Shown here piece by piece: positions 11,901-22,813 of a stretch of DNA of 64,000 bases; the first letter of the stretch is position 1; each line of letters starts with the position of its first letter. The stretch is from Methylocella tundrae. GTDB taxonomy: Bacteria > Pseudomonadota > Alphaproteobacteria > Rhizobiales > Beijerinckiaceae. The DNA lies in the NCBI RefSeq assembly GCF_038024855.1, contig NZ_CP139089.1:1550001-1614000 (forward strand), given 5' to 3'. The translations under genes were made by a program, and so were the position numbers. The notes under the pieces are model-generated. The model saw only the letters and a program-made list of their open reading frames with translations, did no database searches and had not been told where the DNA came from.

Positions 11901-12654
11901 GGATCTGCCGCAGGAGACGGCGCAGCAAGCGGCAGCGATGCGCAAAATCGTCGCCGACGAGATCAAGGCCCTGAAGGAGCTGAGCGAAATCGTCACCCGC
12001 TCTGGCCGCTCCTTGGATGTGTCGACGCCGCTTCCCGCTGCGGACCGCGCGCCCGCCGCCCCCGCAAGGCGCCCTGCGCCCCCGCCGGCTCGGCCGGCGG
12101 AACCCGCCCGCGCGCTCGAGGCGCCCCAGACGGCGGAGCCCCGCCGCCCGCAAGCGTCCCCGGCGCCGTCCCGCCCGGAGGGAGCACCGACGCCGGAACG
12201 CGGCGGATGGCTGTCCGATCTGCTCGCGCGCGCCTCGACCGACGAGCCGCCGGCGCCGCCGCGCATCATGAGGGACATCAAACCGAAAGGCGTCGGCGCG
12301 AGACCGCAGCAGGCGGGCCAGCCGCTCGACGCCATCTCGCTCGACGTCGCCAGCATGATCGACCCTGACGCGGCCGCCGAGGCCTGGGAGCGCTATCGCC
12401 GCGGCGAGGCCAACGCTTTCTCGCGCCGCATCTATCTCGGCCGCGGCGCGCAAACCTTCGACGAGGTGCGCCGGCGCTATCGGCTCGATCCGGAGTTCCA
12501 TGCCACAATCGACCGCTATGTGCAGGAATTCGAGCGTCTGCTCGCCGAGCTGAACCGCGACAACGCCGATGAAACGGCGACGCAGACCTATCTGAATTCG
12601 GAGACCGGCATGGTCTACACGATGCTTGCCCATGCCTCGGGCCGCCTCGGATAG
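5941..12654 (+). CDS. Giant membrane-anchored coiled-coil protein, growth-pole-ring (GPR/RgsE) type
   Basis: A 2237-aa protein. Residues 1-110 are polar and low in complexity. Two hydrophobic segments at about 117-137 and 155-176 form a membrane hairpin. Residues 190-2010 are almost uninterrupted amphipathic helix in degenerate 40- and 44-residue repeats (ALHERLNAAI-HSEEISRRLA-SAGAL pattern). A Pro/Ala-rich linker spans about 2030-2117 and a conserved globular tail about 2131-2237 (MIDPDAAAEAWERYRRGE, IYLGRGAQTFDEVRRRY). This architecture and size match the polar growth ring protein GPR of Agrobacterium and RgsE of Sinorhizobium, which organise polar wall growth; orthology is inferred from layout. 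The ATG at 5941 has GAGGA five nt upstream; a GTG at 5917 is also in frame. It stands alone on the plus strand. Confidence 0.8.
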   Translation: MASSPKTHDPAAEALLAIEEALNLRAGMGDAFGGAEPPRDQGNKGEKPAERKQGSGPKLPSTSEDPLFSAPSSSFSAAVAEAAGGQIRRAASPANDDRHATGEMLRALQARSSRTPTIVAALCSGAWIVLTLGYLLTHREDLFTGPNGSALPASALYFLTIAAPVVFFFITAMMIRRAQEMRVTSRSMTEVAMRLAEPETIATEQMVTLSQAIRREVASMGDGIERALARAGELETLVRSEVSNLERSYSDNERRVRALIDELAAERESILSNADRVRGAISIAHDTVSRDIENASARFSEHVGEAAGRVAASLNAKGDEIKQALSSGRYELIEHLSSHGNDLIDRLMQTGNDATANLTQASAGIAQTLDERLAELNERLQNAQEVLSADLGMRGDALADRLDSAGAQIAETISSRGESLATRLAETGDRLHEVVAVEGDALHNNLAQTSERFATLIAERTEAARDALDQSSRAIVTVFEDGHTRLQSEFERNGGELQRSFAEAAESTAQTLSAHSEGLRERIASSLDETIKALTSHAEHVHDHLDLTSQDMIAAFAGRTDALSEQLSSVLDGTFAALNDHSAIMSERLGTAAEQAASDFAGRSEALHERLNATIGDTLGALSDRSEQVAGRLETSAQHSVATLTDYADGLQQRMTATLDALSRHAEDIGERLGSVGEQSLGAFTEQTEALHERLNAAISTLNGHSEEISRRLAASAEQSAGALTDQTRALQDRLNVSISALNAHSDEISRRLATGAERSAGALTQQTEALQNRLDAAIRTVNEHSDEISQRLVETAQYSAGALAEQTEALHERLDAAISAVNLHSDEISQRLAETAQHSAGAFAEQTEALHERLDAAINAANAHSEEIGQRLAAAAQQSGDALAEQTEALHEQLSQTIGALNAHSEEIGRRLATTAQQSGDTLAEQTEALHERLNAAIGALNEHSNEMSERLEATALYSVGAFAEHTEALHERLNGTLAETLGALTQHSQTMSERLGAMADLTVNAFNGHADAVHQRLETTLSQTLAALTSHSDAVSARLETSVQQSAEALASPIETLHERLTGAVSSTLAALSDHAAEISQRLADTAAMSAGALTSQTDALRERLRATLTEAFEALTAHSADISDRLRSSAEQSAAVLAERTDALNNRLIGSIGETLGALTSHTDEVSHRLNSNVGETLGALESHSELINQRLEASAQHSVGALAAHTEALQTSLAATLGETLGALSGYSDEMRDRLEAVGRQSLAAFADHTGSLEQRLTLMLGEAFSVLTTQTQEFNEQLVGRSHEAVLAFASQTEALQESFDATAQQAVAAIGYHANDLNDRFTETASEAINAIATHSDRINEALSDRLVMFEETFLGHGGAVANSIGDQTERFTATLADRLGAIENTLTVRGGDLNDKLALRAGETAQALEAQIDAFEARTESRTHEIGQALDALIARIDTGLETQAAALDEALTARARDIAQMLSEGGGNVIRALDGKAQEIESVLSMRATTLAETLGEKADEINAALGGQAGAIATTLDGRIAEFEEKVVGRLDAVSSELDARGRAVADNIAARTSEIDETLGHHAGAIDAALDREAGQLAALLSGRTSEIRDLVSQATEDLDATLAGRAGEIGDALGVRVNEISMTLASRLAEIEGALGGRGLDLQNALAQSASDLRELFETRGLGLISALSERGNEIAEEMTNVGDLVTQTIEGRGMAIVQHLSAKQSELTEALERSLVNLRDAFETGASESIGALVDANGKLGAEMTEVIDRLVSGSASLQDAINVASSNFVAVEESLSHRMEEFKTVLGNVSTEVERLNQAAGETVYEASGFAEAIAGHKESLAASAGELVRSQGELDQMLEARRVSLDALLSAIKERRDDFDSVLGSFAGLIENAFESAESRARELGAYVAETSQSAGGDIDRQFADMRANIAQERERTAEAMRAAYEETNAEIGGIFTQTSQRFESATSELREMARQIQSELAATREALRTSVADLPQETAQQAAAMRKIVADEIKALKELSEIVTRSGRSLDVSTPLPAADRAPAAPARRPAPPPARPAEPARALEAPQTAEPRRPQASPAPSRPEGAPTPERGGWLSDLLARASTDEPPAPPRIMRDIKPKGVGARPQQAGQPLDAISLDVASMIDPDAAAEAWERYRRGEANAFSRRIYLGRGAQTFDEVRRRYRLDPEFHATIDRYVQEFERLLAELNRDNADETATQTYLNSETGMVYTMLAHASGRLG
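8008..8847 (+). repeat. Seven 120-bp in-frame tandem repeats
   Basis: Units start at 8008, 8128, 8248, 8368, 8488, 8608 and 8728, each opening with a codon run for AL(H/Q)(E/D/N)(R/Q)L. Each unit encodes 40 residues. Flanking units at 7756 and 8848 are 44 residues long because they keep an extra four residues (such as GDTL or AETL), which equals two apolipoprotein-like 22-mers. Confidence 0.9.
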
Positions 12655-12663
12655 AATGAAGGA

Positions 12664-12688
12664 AGGGCGCGGCGGCGAGCCGCGCCCT
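12664..12688. terminator. Hairpin between the coiled-coil gene and rnpB
   Basis: A perfect 10-bp stem, AGGGCGCGGC pairing with GCCGCGCCCT across a GGCGA loop, begins 9 nt after the coiled-coil stop codon and just beyond the 3' end of the convergent rnpB. It probably serves both strands, although no clear U tract follows. Confidence 0.6.
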
Positions 12689-12693
12689 GCACT

Positions 12694-13139
12694 GCTTCCA
12701 TTTGATGCTGCCAGCCGGCCTGTAAGCCGGGTTCTGTATGGCGCGCGGGAAACCCGCGACGCGTGATGGCCATTCCTCTGGGGCGGCCGTCGCCGGCCGC
12801 CTCGAGCAACCAACCCGGGCGACGATCCAGAGACGGATCTAAGGTTTTTTAGAACCTCGCGTCGCCCCTATTCGGTCTTGCTCCCGGTGGGGCTTGCCGT
12901 GCCGCTCATGTCGCCATGCGCGCGGTGCGCTCTTACCGCACCGTTTCACCCTTGCCGCCGGCGCAGGGCCGGATGGCGGTTTATTTTCTGTGGCGCTTTC
13001 CCTGGGGTCTCCCCCGCCGGACGTTATCCGGCACCGTTTCTCTGTGGAGCCCGGACTTTCCTCCGCCCTAAGGCGGCGGCCATCCGGCCGGCTGGCGCTT
13101 GCGACATAGGCGTGAAGAGGCGGCCAGTCAATGGAGGCC
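12694..13139 (-). ncRNA. rnpB: RNase P RNA, bacterial type A
   Basis: The catalytic RNA that removes 5' leaders from tRNA precursors. On the minus strand the universal 5' core GAGGAAAGTCCGGGCTCC lies at 13063-13046, followed by ACAGAGAAACGG and by GGGTGAAACGGTGCGGTAAG, and the universal 3' core ATACAGAACCCGGCTTACAG lies at 12739-12720. The ends are placed where CCATTGACTGGCC at about 13136-13122 can pair with the 3' GGCTGG and CAAATGG to form helix P1; they are accurate to about 10 nt. The length is in the normal range for alphaproteobacteria. Confidence 0.95.
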
Positions 13140-13285
13140 GCGCAATCGCTTTGGTTCCTCCTCCCTGATCTGTGTCGAAAAAATCGCAATCGAAGGAAAA
13201 TCTTAACGGCGCCCAGTTCTAACTTGACCTCCCGGGGCAGTCTCGATTTTTTGGCGCGAGGCCCCAGGCGATGCTAGGATCAGCA

Positions 13286-13624
13286 ATGAAGAAAATTTTC
13301 CTGCCGACTGTCTTTCTCGCGACTTCGCTCGCGCTTGCGGGATGCGGCTATACGCCTGAACAGCGGGCCGGAAGCGGCGCGGCCATTGGCGGCGCCACGG
13401 GCGCTGCGATCGGCGCGGCCACGGGCGGGGGAGTCGGCGCGGCGCTCGTCGGCGGGGCGCTCGGAGCGGCGACAGGCGCGATCGTTGGCGCTAACACCCG
13501 TCCAGCAAATCCGCCGCCGCCGCCGCCCGGTTATTATCCGCCGCCGCCGCCGCCGCGCGCTTGCGCGCGGGTCGTCTACGACCCCTACGGCAACGCCTTC
13601 TGCCAGGGATATTACGGCTATTAA
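13286..13624 (+). CDS. Glycine-zipper lipoprotein
   Basis: A 112-aa predicted lipoprotein. The signal peptide MKKIFLPTVFLATSLALAGC ends in a lipobox with the lipidated Cys at residue 20. A glycine-zipper helix pair follows (GSGAAIGGATGAAIGAATGG and a second run), then two proline-rich tracts and a short aromatic tail. The family is common in alphaproteobacterial envelopes, with roles usually unknown. The ATG at 13286 has AGGA about 6 nt upstream and is preferred over an ATG five codons earlier, because it gives a canonical signal peptide. The amidase gene starts just after it. Confidence 0.85.
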   Translation: MKKIFLPTVFLATSLALAGCGYTPEQRAGSGAAIGGATGAAIGAATGGGVGAALVGGALGAATGAIVGANTRPANPPPPPPGYYPPPPPPRACARVVYDPYGNAFCQGYYGY

Positions 13625-13637
13625 AACAGATACAGCT

Positions 13638-14378
13638 TTGCCAGCGGCGTTTTGCTCCTCACCAAACCACGGTGAGCGCAAAGGCGGACGCACGCCCGAT
13701 TCGCTCATTCTCCATTATACCGGGGTGGCGACGGGCGAGGCCGCCGTGCGTCTGCTCTGTGATCCCGCAACGCAGGTCTCGGCTCATTATGTCGTGATGC
13801 CGGACGGCGCCCTTTGGCAGCTCGTCCCCGAGACGCGCAGGGCCTGGCATGCCGGCAAAGGCTCATGGGCCGGCGAAACCGACATGAACGATATTTCGAT
13901 CGGCGTCGAGATCGCGCATCCGGGCCATAAGGACGGCGCCGCCGCCTTTCCCTATCCCGAGGCGCAGATCGCAACCGTCACGGCCCTCTGCCTCGATATC
14001 GTGGGGCGGTGGCGGATCACGCCGCAAAGAGTGCTCGCGCATTCGGACATCGCCCCCGATCGGAAGATCGATCCCGGCGAGTTTTTTCCCTGGGCGCAGC
14101 TCGCCAAAGCAGGCGTTGGCCATTACGTCGCTCCCTGCCCGATCGCGGACGGCCCGCGCCTCGAACAGGACGCCAGCGGCGCCGATGTCGAAGAGCTGCA
14201 ATCCTTGCTGGCGCGCTATGGCTATGGGATCGATTTCAGCGGCGTCTACGACAAGAAGACGCAATTGGTCGTCCGCGCCTTCCAGCGCCATTTCAGGCCG
14301 GGGCTGGTTGACGGGACGGCCGATTTCTCGACCGTCGTCACTCTACGGAAATTGCTGGCGGCGCGACCTCAAGGCTAG
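13638..14378 (+). CDS. N-acetylmuramoyl-L-alanine amidase (AmpD-like) with peptidoglycan-binding domain
   Basis: A zinc amidase of the amidase_2 family, expected to cut the bond between muramic acid and the stem peptide in wall turnover or recycling. The catalytic domain runs from SPNHGERKGG through the zinc histidine in ILHYTG, VSAHYVV, the AWHAGKGSW segment and the second zinc histidine in LAHSDIAPDRKIDPG. A peptidoglycan_binding_1 domain (DVEELQSLLARYGYG to VVRAFQRHFRP) fills the C-terminus. No signal peptide is seen. No ATG fits: the best start is a TTG at 13638, giving about 246 aa. The start is uncertain; the rest is not. Confidence 0.85.
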   Translation: MPAAFCSSPNHGERKGGRTPDSLILHYTGVATGEAAVRLLCDPATQVSAHYVVMPDGALWQLVPETRRAWHAGKGSWAGETDMNDISIGVEIAHPGHKDGAAAFPYPEAQIATVTALCLDIVGRWRITPQRVLAHSDIAPDRKIDPGEFFPWAQLAKAGVGHYVAPCPIADGPRLEQDASGADVEELQSLLARYGYGIDFSGVYDKKTQLVVRAFQRHFRPGLVDGTADFSTVVTLRKLLAARPQG

Positions 14379-14393
14379 CGCCGACGCGTCGTG

Positions 14394-18140
<3,747 letters not shown>

Positions 18141-19058
18141 TCAGGCGGCCTTTTGTTCGAGTTTTGGCCGAAGCCCCAGAAGGTGGCAGATCGCATAGAC
18201 GAGATCGGCGCGATTGTTGGTGTAGAAATGAAAATCGCGGACGCCGTGATCGACGAGATTGAGCACCTGCTCCGCCGCGACCGTGGCGGCGACGAGACGC
18301 CTTGTCTGAGGGTCATCATCCAATCCCTCGAAGCGGTCGGCGAGCCATTGCGGCACGCTGGCGCCCGCCTTCCTGGCGAAGCCCGCCGTCTGCTTGAAAT
18401 TCTGCATCGGCATGATGCCGGGCACGATCGGAATATCGACGCCACGCTCTTGCAGCCTGTCACGATAGCGCAGGTAAATTTCGTTTTCGAAAAAGAACTG
18501 GGTGATCGCACGGTTCGCGCCCGCGTCGACCTTTGCGCGCATGAAATCGAGGTCCGCTTCGAGCGAGAGGCTTTCCGGGTGCCGCTCCGGATAGGCGGAC
18601 ACCGAAACTTCGAAATCGGCGATCCGCTTGATGCCGGCGACAAGCGCGCAGGAGCTTTCGTATCCTTCGGGGTGGGCGCAGTATTTGGTTCCGACGCCTT
18701 CCTGCGGGTCGCCGCGCAGCGCCACGATATGGCGGACGCCGGCGTCCCAATAGCCCTGTACGATGGAGTCGATCTCCTTGCGCGCCGCCGCGACGCAGGT
18801 GAGATGAGCGGCCGGCTTCACAACCCCCTCTTTGGCGAGGCGCGCGACCGTCGAATGGGTGCGTTCGCGGGTCGATCCGCCCGCGCCATAGGTCACAGAG
18901 ACGAAACTCGGTCCAAGCGGCGCAAGCCGGTTGATCGACTCCCAAAGAAGCGCCTCCATCGCGACGGTCTTTGGCGGGAAGAACTCAAACGACACCCGGA
19001 TGTCAGGCTGATGCGTGCGGCTTGCGCGCGGCAGGTCACAGCTTGCATTTTCGCTCAT
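18141..19058 (-). CDS. metF: 5,10-methylenetetrahydrofolate reductase
   Basis: An FAD enzyme that makes the 5-methyltetrahydrofolate used by MetH. The 305-aa length is normal. Recognisable segments are VSFEFFPPK near the N-terminus, FVSVTYGAGGSTRERT, HLTCVAA, IVALRGDPQEG and AITQFFFENEIY. It overlaps the upstream regulator gene by ATGA (19055-19058) and is followed directly by metH, so the three form one tightly packed operon. The substrate it produces is consumed by the next gene product. Confidence 0.97.
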   Translation of the reverse strand: MSENASCDLPRASRTHQPDIRVSFEFFPPKTVAMEALLWESINRLAPLGPSFVSVTYGAGGSTRERTHSTVARLAKEGVVKPAAHLTCVAAARKEIDSIVQGYWDAGVRHIVALRGDPQEGVGTKYCAHPEGYESSCALVAGIKRIADFEVSVSAYPERHPESLSLEADLDFMRAKVDAGANRAITQFFFENEIYLRYRDRLQERGVDIPIVPGIMPMQNFKQTAGFARKAGASVPQWLADRFEGLDDDPQTRRLVAATVAAEQVLNLVDHGVRDFHFYTNNRADLVYAICHLLGLRPKLEQKAA

Positions 19059-20065
19059 GCGACTTCTCGCGCAGTTAAAGGAAGAGGATCAGCGATGACG
19101 CGGCGGTCGCGGCCGAGCCACAGGGAAACTGTGAGTTTGCCGCCCTCGCCCGGCTCGGGCGCTAGATCGCGCCGCATCGAAACTTCGAGCCCCGCCGCCG
19201 TCATATATCCGGCGACCTCCTCGGCGGTAAAGCCAAGGCGGCGATGCGCATGGACGGATCGCAGGCTCTCTTCTTCATGGGGAGCGAAATCGACGATGAC
19301 GAGCCGCCCGCCTGGCCGCAACGCCCGCGTCGCTTCACGAATAGCGCGCAAAGGATCATCGAGATAATGCAGAACCTGGTGCATGACGACGAGATCATAG
19401 AAATCCGGTTCGACTGGCAACGCATAAATGTCGCCCTGACGCAATTGGGCGTTGCGCAGGCCGATCCGCTCAATACGCGCCCTGGCGACGCTGAGCATTT
19501 GCGGCGACTGATCGACGCCGACCGCGCGCGTCGCAAGCGGCGCCAGAATTTCGAGCATGCGGCCGGCCCCCGTGCCGAGATCCAGCGCCGCGTTGAACGG
19601 CCCGGTTCCGACCGCCTCGAGGATCGCAGCCTCAACGCGTTCTTCCGGCAAATGCATGGCGCGCACCTCATCCCAGTTGGCGGCATGCGAGGCGAAGTAC
19701 CGGGCCGCCTGCTCCGCGCGCGCCTGGCGCACCTCCGCGAGCCGGGCGCGATCGGCAAGAAGGTGGGCGTCGCCGGGCGCGAGGCGCGCAACGATATCGC
19801 GCGCGAATCCGGCGGCCTGACCGCTCTGGCTCATGAAAAAGAAAACCCAGGATCCCTCACGGTGACGCTCGACAAGTCCGGCTTCCGCGAGCAGCTTCAA
19901 ATGACGCGAAACGCGCGGCTGGGATTGCCCGAGGATCGTCACAAGTTCGCTCACGGTCAGTTCGGCTTCGGCTAGGAGCGCAAGGAGGCGCAGCCGCGTC
20001 GCCTCTCCCGCGGCGGTCAAGCCGTTGAGAATGACGTCGAAAGGCGCATGTTGAGACTGGGGCAT
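19055..20065 (-). CDS. ArsR-type repressor fused to a SAM-dependent methyltransferase domain (SahR-like)
   Basis: The 336-aa protein has an N-terminal winged helix (LTAAGEATRLRLLALLAE, then TILGQSQPRVSRHLKLLAEAGLV) and a C-terminal class I methyltransferase fold with the SAM-binding loop ALDLGTGAGRMLEIL. Regulators of this build are linked with methionine-cycle genes in alphaproteobacteria and are thought to sense S-adenosylhomocysteine or a related ligand; SahR is the described example. Here it heads metF-metH, and a 20-bp palindrome lies 34 nt upstream, so autoregulation of the operon is likely. The start at 20065 (MPQSQHAPF) is preferred over 20083. Whether the methyltransferase domain is an active enzyme or only a sensor is unknown. 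Confidence 0.85.
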   Translation of the reverse strand: MPQSQHAPFDVILNGLTAAGEATRLRLLALLAEAELTVSELVTILGQSQPRVSRHLKLLAEAGLVERHREGSWVFFFMSQSGQAAGFARDIVARLAPGDAHLLADRARLAEVRQARAEQAARYFASHAANWDEVRAMHLPEERVEAAILEAVGTGPFNAALDLGTGAGRMLEILAPLATRAVGVDQSPQMLSVARARIERIGLRNAQLRQGDIYALPVEPDFYDLVVMHQVLHYLDDPLRAIREATRALRPGGRLVIVDFAPHEEESLRSVHAHRRLGFTAEEVAGYMTAAGLEVSMRRDLAPEPGEGGKLTVSLWLGRDRRVIADPLPLTAREVA

Positions 20066-20098
20066 CGTAAGCCGTCCTGGCAATTCGTTATTCGATAT

Positions 20099-20118
20099 AT
20101 ATGCAGATATCTTTATAT
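20099..20118. promoter_or_regulatory. Palindromic operator for the met operon regulator
   Basis: The sequence ATATGCAGATATCTTTATAT is an inverted repeat with 8 of 10 arm positions matching and a perfect AGATATCT core. It sits between the regulator-metF-metH operon and the divergent psiF-like gene. Size and AT-rich symmetry suit an ArsR-family dimer. It overlaps the likely promoter. Confidence 0.6.
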
Positions 20119-20255
20119 GTAAAGTTCATTTTTGAGCACTGCGAATTGAAAGCTTCAGCTTTTCGCCTTGGTTCGGCCCCTCGGCAGAGATAAGGTCGCG
20201 CCGCGATTGACGCTGAAGCGTGGGATCAATCGCGTCGGTTTTGGAGGGTGCGTGT

Positions 20256-20489
20256 ATGAAGAACGCTTTTTCATGGATCATCGCCAGCGCGCTCGTGCTG
20301 TCCTTCGCAAACATCAGCTTCGCGCAGCAGCAGGCCCCCGCCGCGGCGCCCGCGGCTGCCGCCGCAAAGCCGGCGGCCTCGGACGCCGCGAAGAAGGCCA
20401 AAGCCAAGGAATGCTCCGACCAGGCCGACGCCAAAGGTCTGCACGGCAAAGCGCGCAAGGAATTCCGCTCAAAATGCAAGCGCAGCTAG
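20256..20489 (+). CDS. PsiF-repeat small exported protein
   Basis: A 77-aa protein with a signal peptide (MKNAFSWIIASALVLSFANI, cleavage probably after SFA), an alanine/proline-rich linker and one PsiF-type motif, CSDQADAKGLHGKARKEF-x-x-KC, with two cysteines that could form a disulfide. PsiF proteins are small periplasmic proteins of unknown function first noted as phosphate-starvation induced in E. coli. The ATG at 20256 has GGAGG about 8 nt upstream, better than an in-frame start 12 codons earlier. It is divergent from the methionine operon and could share its operator region. Confidence 0.8.
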   Translation: MKNAFSWIIASALVLSFANISFAQQQAPAAAPAAAAAKPAASDAAKKAKAKECSDQADAKGLHGKARKEFRSKCKRS

Positions 20490-20624
20490 TCCTCAATGCG
20501 GCTCAGAAGCGCGCGCGTAGCGATTCGCAATGCCGGGTCTGCCGGCGGGCGGATGGAGGCGCGATCCTGAACCGCGCGGGCTCGATGCGAGCTTCGCCAA
20601 AATGGAACAAGATCAGACAAACGA

Positions 20625-21395
20625 ATGACAGTCATCCGCTCCTTGCTCTTCAATGTTCTATTCTACGCGAATATAACCGTTCTTGCGTTCCTGGGCCTGC
20701 CTACTCTGTTGAGGAAGCGCGCCGCCGTTCAGGAGCTCGCGCGGATCTGGTCGCGCAACTCTTTGTGGCTGCTCAAATGGATTTGCGGAACCACGGTCGA
20801 GTTCAGGGGGCTTCACAATCTTCCCTCAGGCGCCTGCATTATCGCCGCGAAACATCAGTCCGCTCTCGAGACCTTCGCGCTGACCACGCAGATGGGCGAC
20901 TTCACATTTGTGTTGAAACGCGAATTGATGTCGATCCCCTTTTTCGGCTGGTATCTAAAAGGCGCCGAGCAGATTGGCATTGAACGCGCGAAGCGCGGCC
21001 AGGCTCTCGCCGATCTGACGCGGCAGGTGCGTCAGGCCATCGCCGAGGAGCGGCAGGTCTTTATCTTCCCTGAGGGCACTCGCAAGGCCGTGGGGGCCCC
21101 ACCCGACTATAAAGCGGGCGTCGCCCATTTATGCCTGTCCACCGGCGCCATATGCGTGCCTGTCGCCTTGAATTCCGGCCTGTTCTGGCCGCGCCGGGGC
21201 ATTCTGCGGCGGCCGGGGCGCGTCGTCATCGAATTCCTCCCCCCGATGGCCCCCGACGCGGACAAGCAGAATTTCATGCGCGCCTTGCAAGCGCGAATCG
21301 AAACCGCCACGGCAAGACTCATCGATGAATCAATCGCCGCCGATCCATCCCTGAGGACCGTGCTGCCGCCGCAAGCGAACAGCGCGGCAGGCTGA
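20625..21395 (+). CDS. Lysophospholipid acyltransferase (PlsC-like)
   Basis: A 256-aa membrane enzyme of the 1-acyl-glycerol-3-phosphate acyltransferase family, expected to acylate lysophosphatidate or another lysolipid at the inner membrane. An N-terminal hydrophobic segment (LLFNVLFYANITVLAFLGL) anchors it. The catalytic HX4D motif appears as KHQSALET, with Glu in place of Asp. The FPEGTRKA substrate motif is intact and followed by an ICVPVALNSG segment. Glu at the HX4D position also occurs in alphaproteobacterial relatives, so the enzyme is probably active. It does not overlap its neighbours. Confidence 0.85.
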   Translation: MTVIRSLLFNVLFYANITVLAFLGLPTLLRKRAAVQELARIWSRNSLWLLKWICGTTVEFRGLHNLPSGACIIAAKHQSALETFALTTQMGDFTFVLKRELMSIPFFGWYLKGAEQIGIERAKRGQALADLTRQVRQAIAEERQVFIFPEGTRKAVGAPPDYKAGVAHLCLSTGAICVPVALNSGLFWPRRGILRRPGRVVIEFLPPMAPDADKQNFMRALQARIETATARLIDESIAADPSLRTVLPPQANSAAG

Positions 21396-21516
21396 CCTGC
21401 AAGGCCTGCGGGCGAGTCAAAAGGACGCGGCCAAGCGAAACATTCGGGCGATATGGTTGACAAAATCTTGCCATGTTCTATTTATGTTCCTTCAGTGATG
21501 AGGGGACCCGAGGCCG

Positions 21517-21990
21517 ATGGGCATAGTAGTTCCGCAGCGCAGCATCAGATTTCGGTCAATTCGAGAGAAGCGCGCGGTGGATCGCCAGGCGCTTGGCTCG
21601 CTAGCGCCACGAGAGCTTCGACGTCGGCTCCTCGGTCCAAATGCGCCTCTCCGTTGCCTCGCGGGAGATTCCCTGGCGGCTCATTTCCACAAATGGCGCG
21701 GCGCTTCCGGACAATGTTACATTTTCTCTGTTTTTCCCGTTCTTGCCGACGAAGTGCTCGGCGGCCTTCCTGAATTTGACGGCGCGGTCGCCGTGGCCGT
21801 CGCGCGCGACGCCGGGGGCAAGAGGCGGCGCGTCGCCGTCTTTGATCTTAGCTGGCTGGAGGGACAGTTTTGCGGCGATGCCGAAGGCGTTGGCGCAGCC
21901 CTGCGGTCTGGCGTCAGCGAGTGGCACGTTCACCTTCTTGCAAAGGACGAAAAATCGCGTCACGCCGTCATCGTTGATCTGACGTCGTAG
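21517..21990 (+). CDS. Conserved hypothetical protein
   Basis: An open frame of 157 codons. The C-terminal 95 residues look like a real protein (CYIFSVFPVLADEVLGGLPEF, AVAVAVARDAGGKRRRVAVF, SEWHVHLLAKDEKSR) and resemble short uncharacterised Rhizobiales proteins. The first 60 residues are arginine-rich and less convincing, so the true start may lie downstream at a GTG near 21574 or later. The ATG at 21517 has a GAGG about 4-8 nt upstream. No domain, signal peptide or membrane segment is recognised. Confidence 0.5.
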   Translation: MGIVVPQRSIRFRSIREKRAVDRQALGSLAPRELRRRLLGPNAPLRCLAGDSLAAHFHKWRGASGQCYIFSVFPVLADEVLGGLPEFDGAVAVAVARDAGGKRRRVAVFDLSWLEGQFCGDAEGVGAALRSGVSEWHVHLLAKDEKSRHAVIVDLTS

Positions 21991-22044
21991 CCAGCGTCCT
22001 TTTTGTTTCGCGGTCTCATCCTTCTGGAAGCCGCCTGTCTTCCG

Positions 22045-22120
22045 CTAGAGCGCCTTCCGATCGAAGGGAGTCAATCGATCGATCAGAAATCGCTCCAGAT
22101 TCAAAAACTTGAGCATATCC
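22045..22120 (+). repeat. Dispersed palindromic repeat, half-length copy A
   Basis: Starts CTAGAGCGCCTTCCGATCGA and ends TTGAGCATATCC. It matches the first 76 bp of the full copies at 40721-40838 (inverted) and 55318-55435 and lacks their second hairpin. It lies just downstream of the chaC stop codon. Confidence 0.8.
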
Positions 22121-22135
22121 GAGCGCCTGCTGAAT

Positions 22136-22663
22136 TTATCCGCCCATCTGCCGCGTAAGCCATTCCAGCGTTTCGTCGTGGATCGAGAGGTCCGCAAGAT
22201 GAGCGTGCGTATTTCTCACATAGTCGAAATTATGGCCTGAAACGCCGACCCCCTGATTGATCAGCCGCAGAAGCTCTTCGCGATCGAGACGTCCCGCATA
22301 TTGAATATGCGTCCGGTCGGCGACATAGCAGACCGCCTCGATTTGGCGGCCATCCCCTAATATCGCCGGCAGGACGATCTCGCGATAGACCGACGTTACC
22401 TGTTCGCGCGCCCGCAGATAGTCGAGCGTCGCGGCGGCCTGCAAGGCGCCGACGCGGAATGCGACGCCCCTGCACGAGCCGCCGCGATCGAGGCCAAGCA
22501 CGAGGCCCGGCCGCTCGCTGGTGCCGCGATGAACATGTGAATAGACGCAGAGCGCACGATGATAGCCGCGCACCAGCGCGCCCTGCCGTTCGGTGAAATG
22601 AAACCCCGGCCGCCACATCAGCGAGCCATAACCGAACACCCAGAGATCCTCCGCGGCCGCCAT
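22136..22663 (-). CDS. chaC: ChaC-type gamma-glutamylcyclotransferase
   Basis: A 175-aa cytosolic enzyme expected to split glutathione (gamma-glutamyl-cysteinylglycine) into 5-oxoproline and Cys-Gly. The ligand loop FGYGSLMWRPGF is at the N-terminus, the R-G-YHRALCVYSHVHRGT segment follows, and the catalytic glutamate is expected in VYREIVLPA. AVCYVADRTHIQYAG and the C-terminal LINQGVGVSGHNFDYV segment complete the family pattern. It stands alone on the minus strand with a repeat element just past its 3' end. Confidence 0.9.
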   Translation of the reverse strand: MAAAEDLWVFGYGSLMWRPGFHFTERQGALVRGYHRALCVYSHVHRGTSERPGLVLGLDRGGSCRGVAFRVGALQAAATLDYLRAREQVTSVYREIVLPAILGDGRQIEAVCYVADRTHIQYAGRLDREELLRLINQGVGVSGHNFDYVRNTHAHLADLSIHDETLEWLTRQMGG

Positions 22664-22813
22664 CGCAAATTTGCTCCTTGCCAGGACGCGCTATAAACGA
22701 AGAAGCGCATCGCGAAAAGACTCGGCGCTTTCGCTTTTGCTCGCACGCGGCGGCGCGGCTGATCGATTGGCGCGCCCCAAGGCCCGGCTCGTTTGTCCGC
22801 AAAGGAGGCGCAT

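Noticed and set aside
11155..12813. Long antisense frame across the end of the giant gene and rnpB
   Set aside because: It runs through rnpB and the coiled-coil repeats and has no protein character.
20066..20255. Search for a SAM-II or other SAM riboswitch before the met operon
   Set aside because: No pseudoknot core was recognised; the palindromic protein operator explains the region better.
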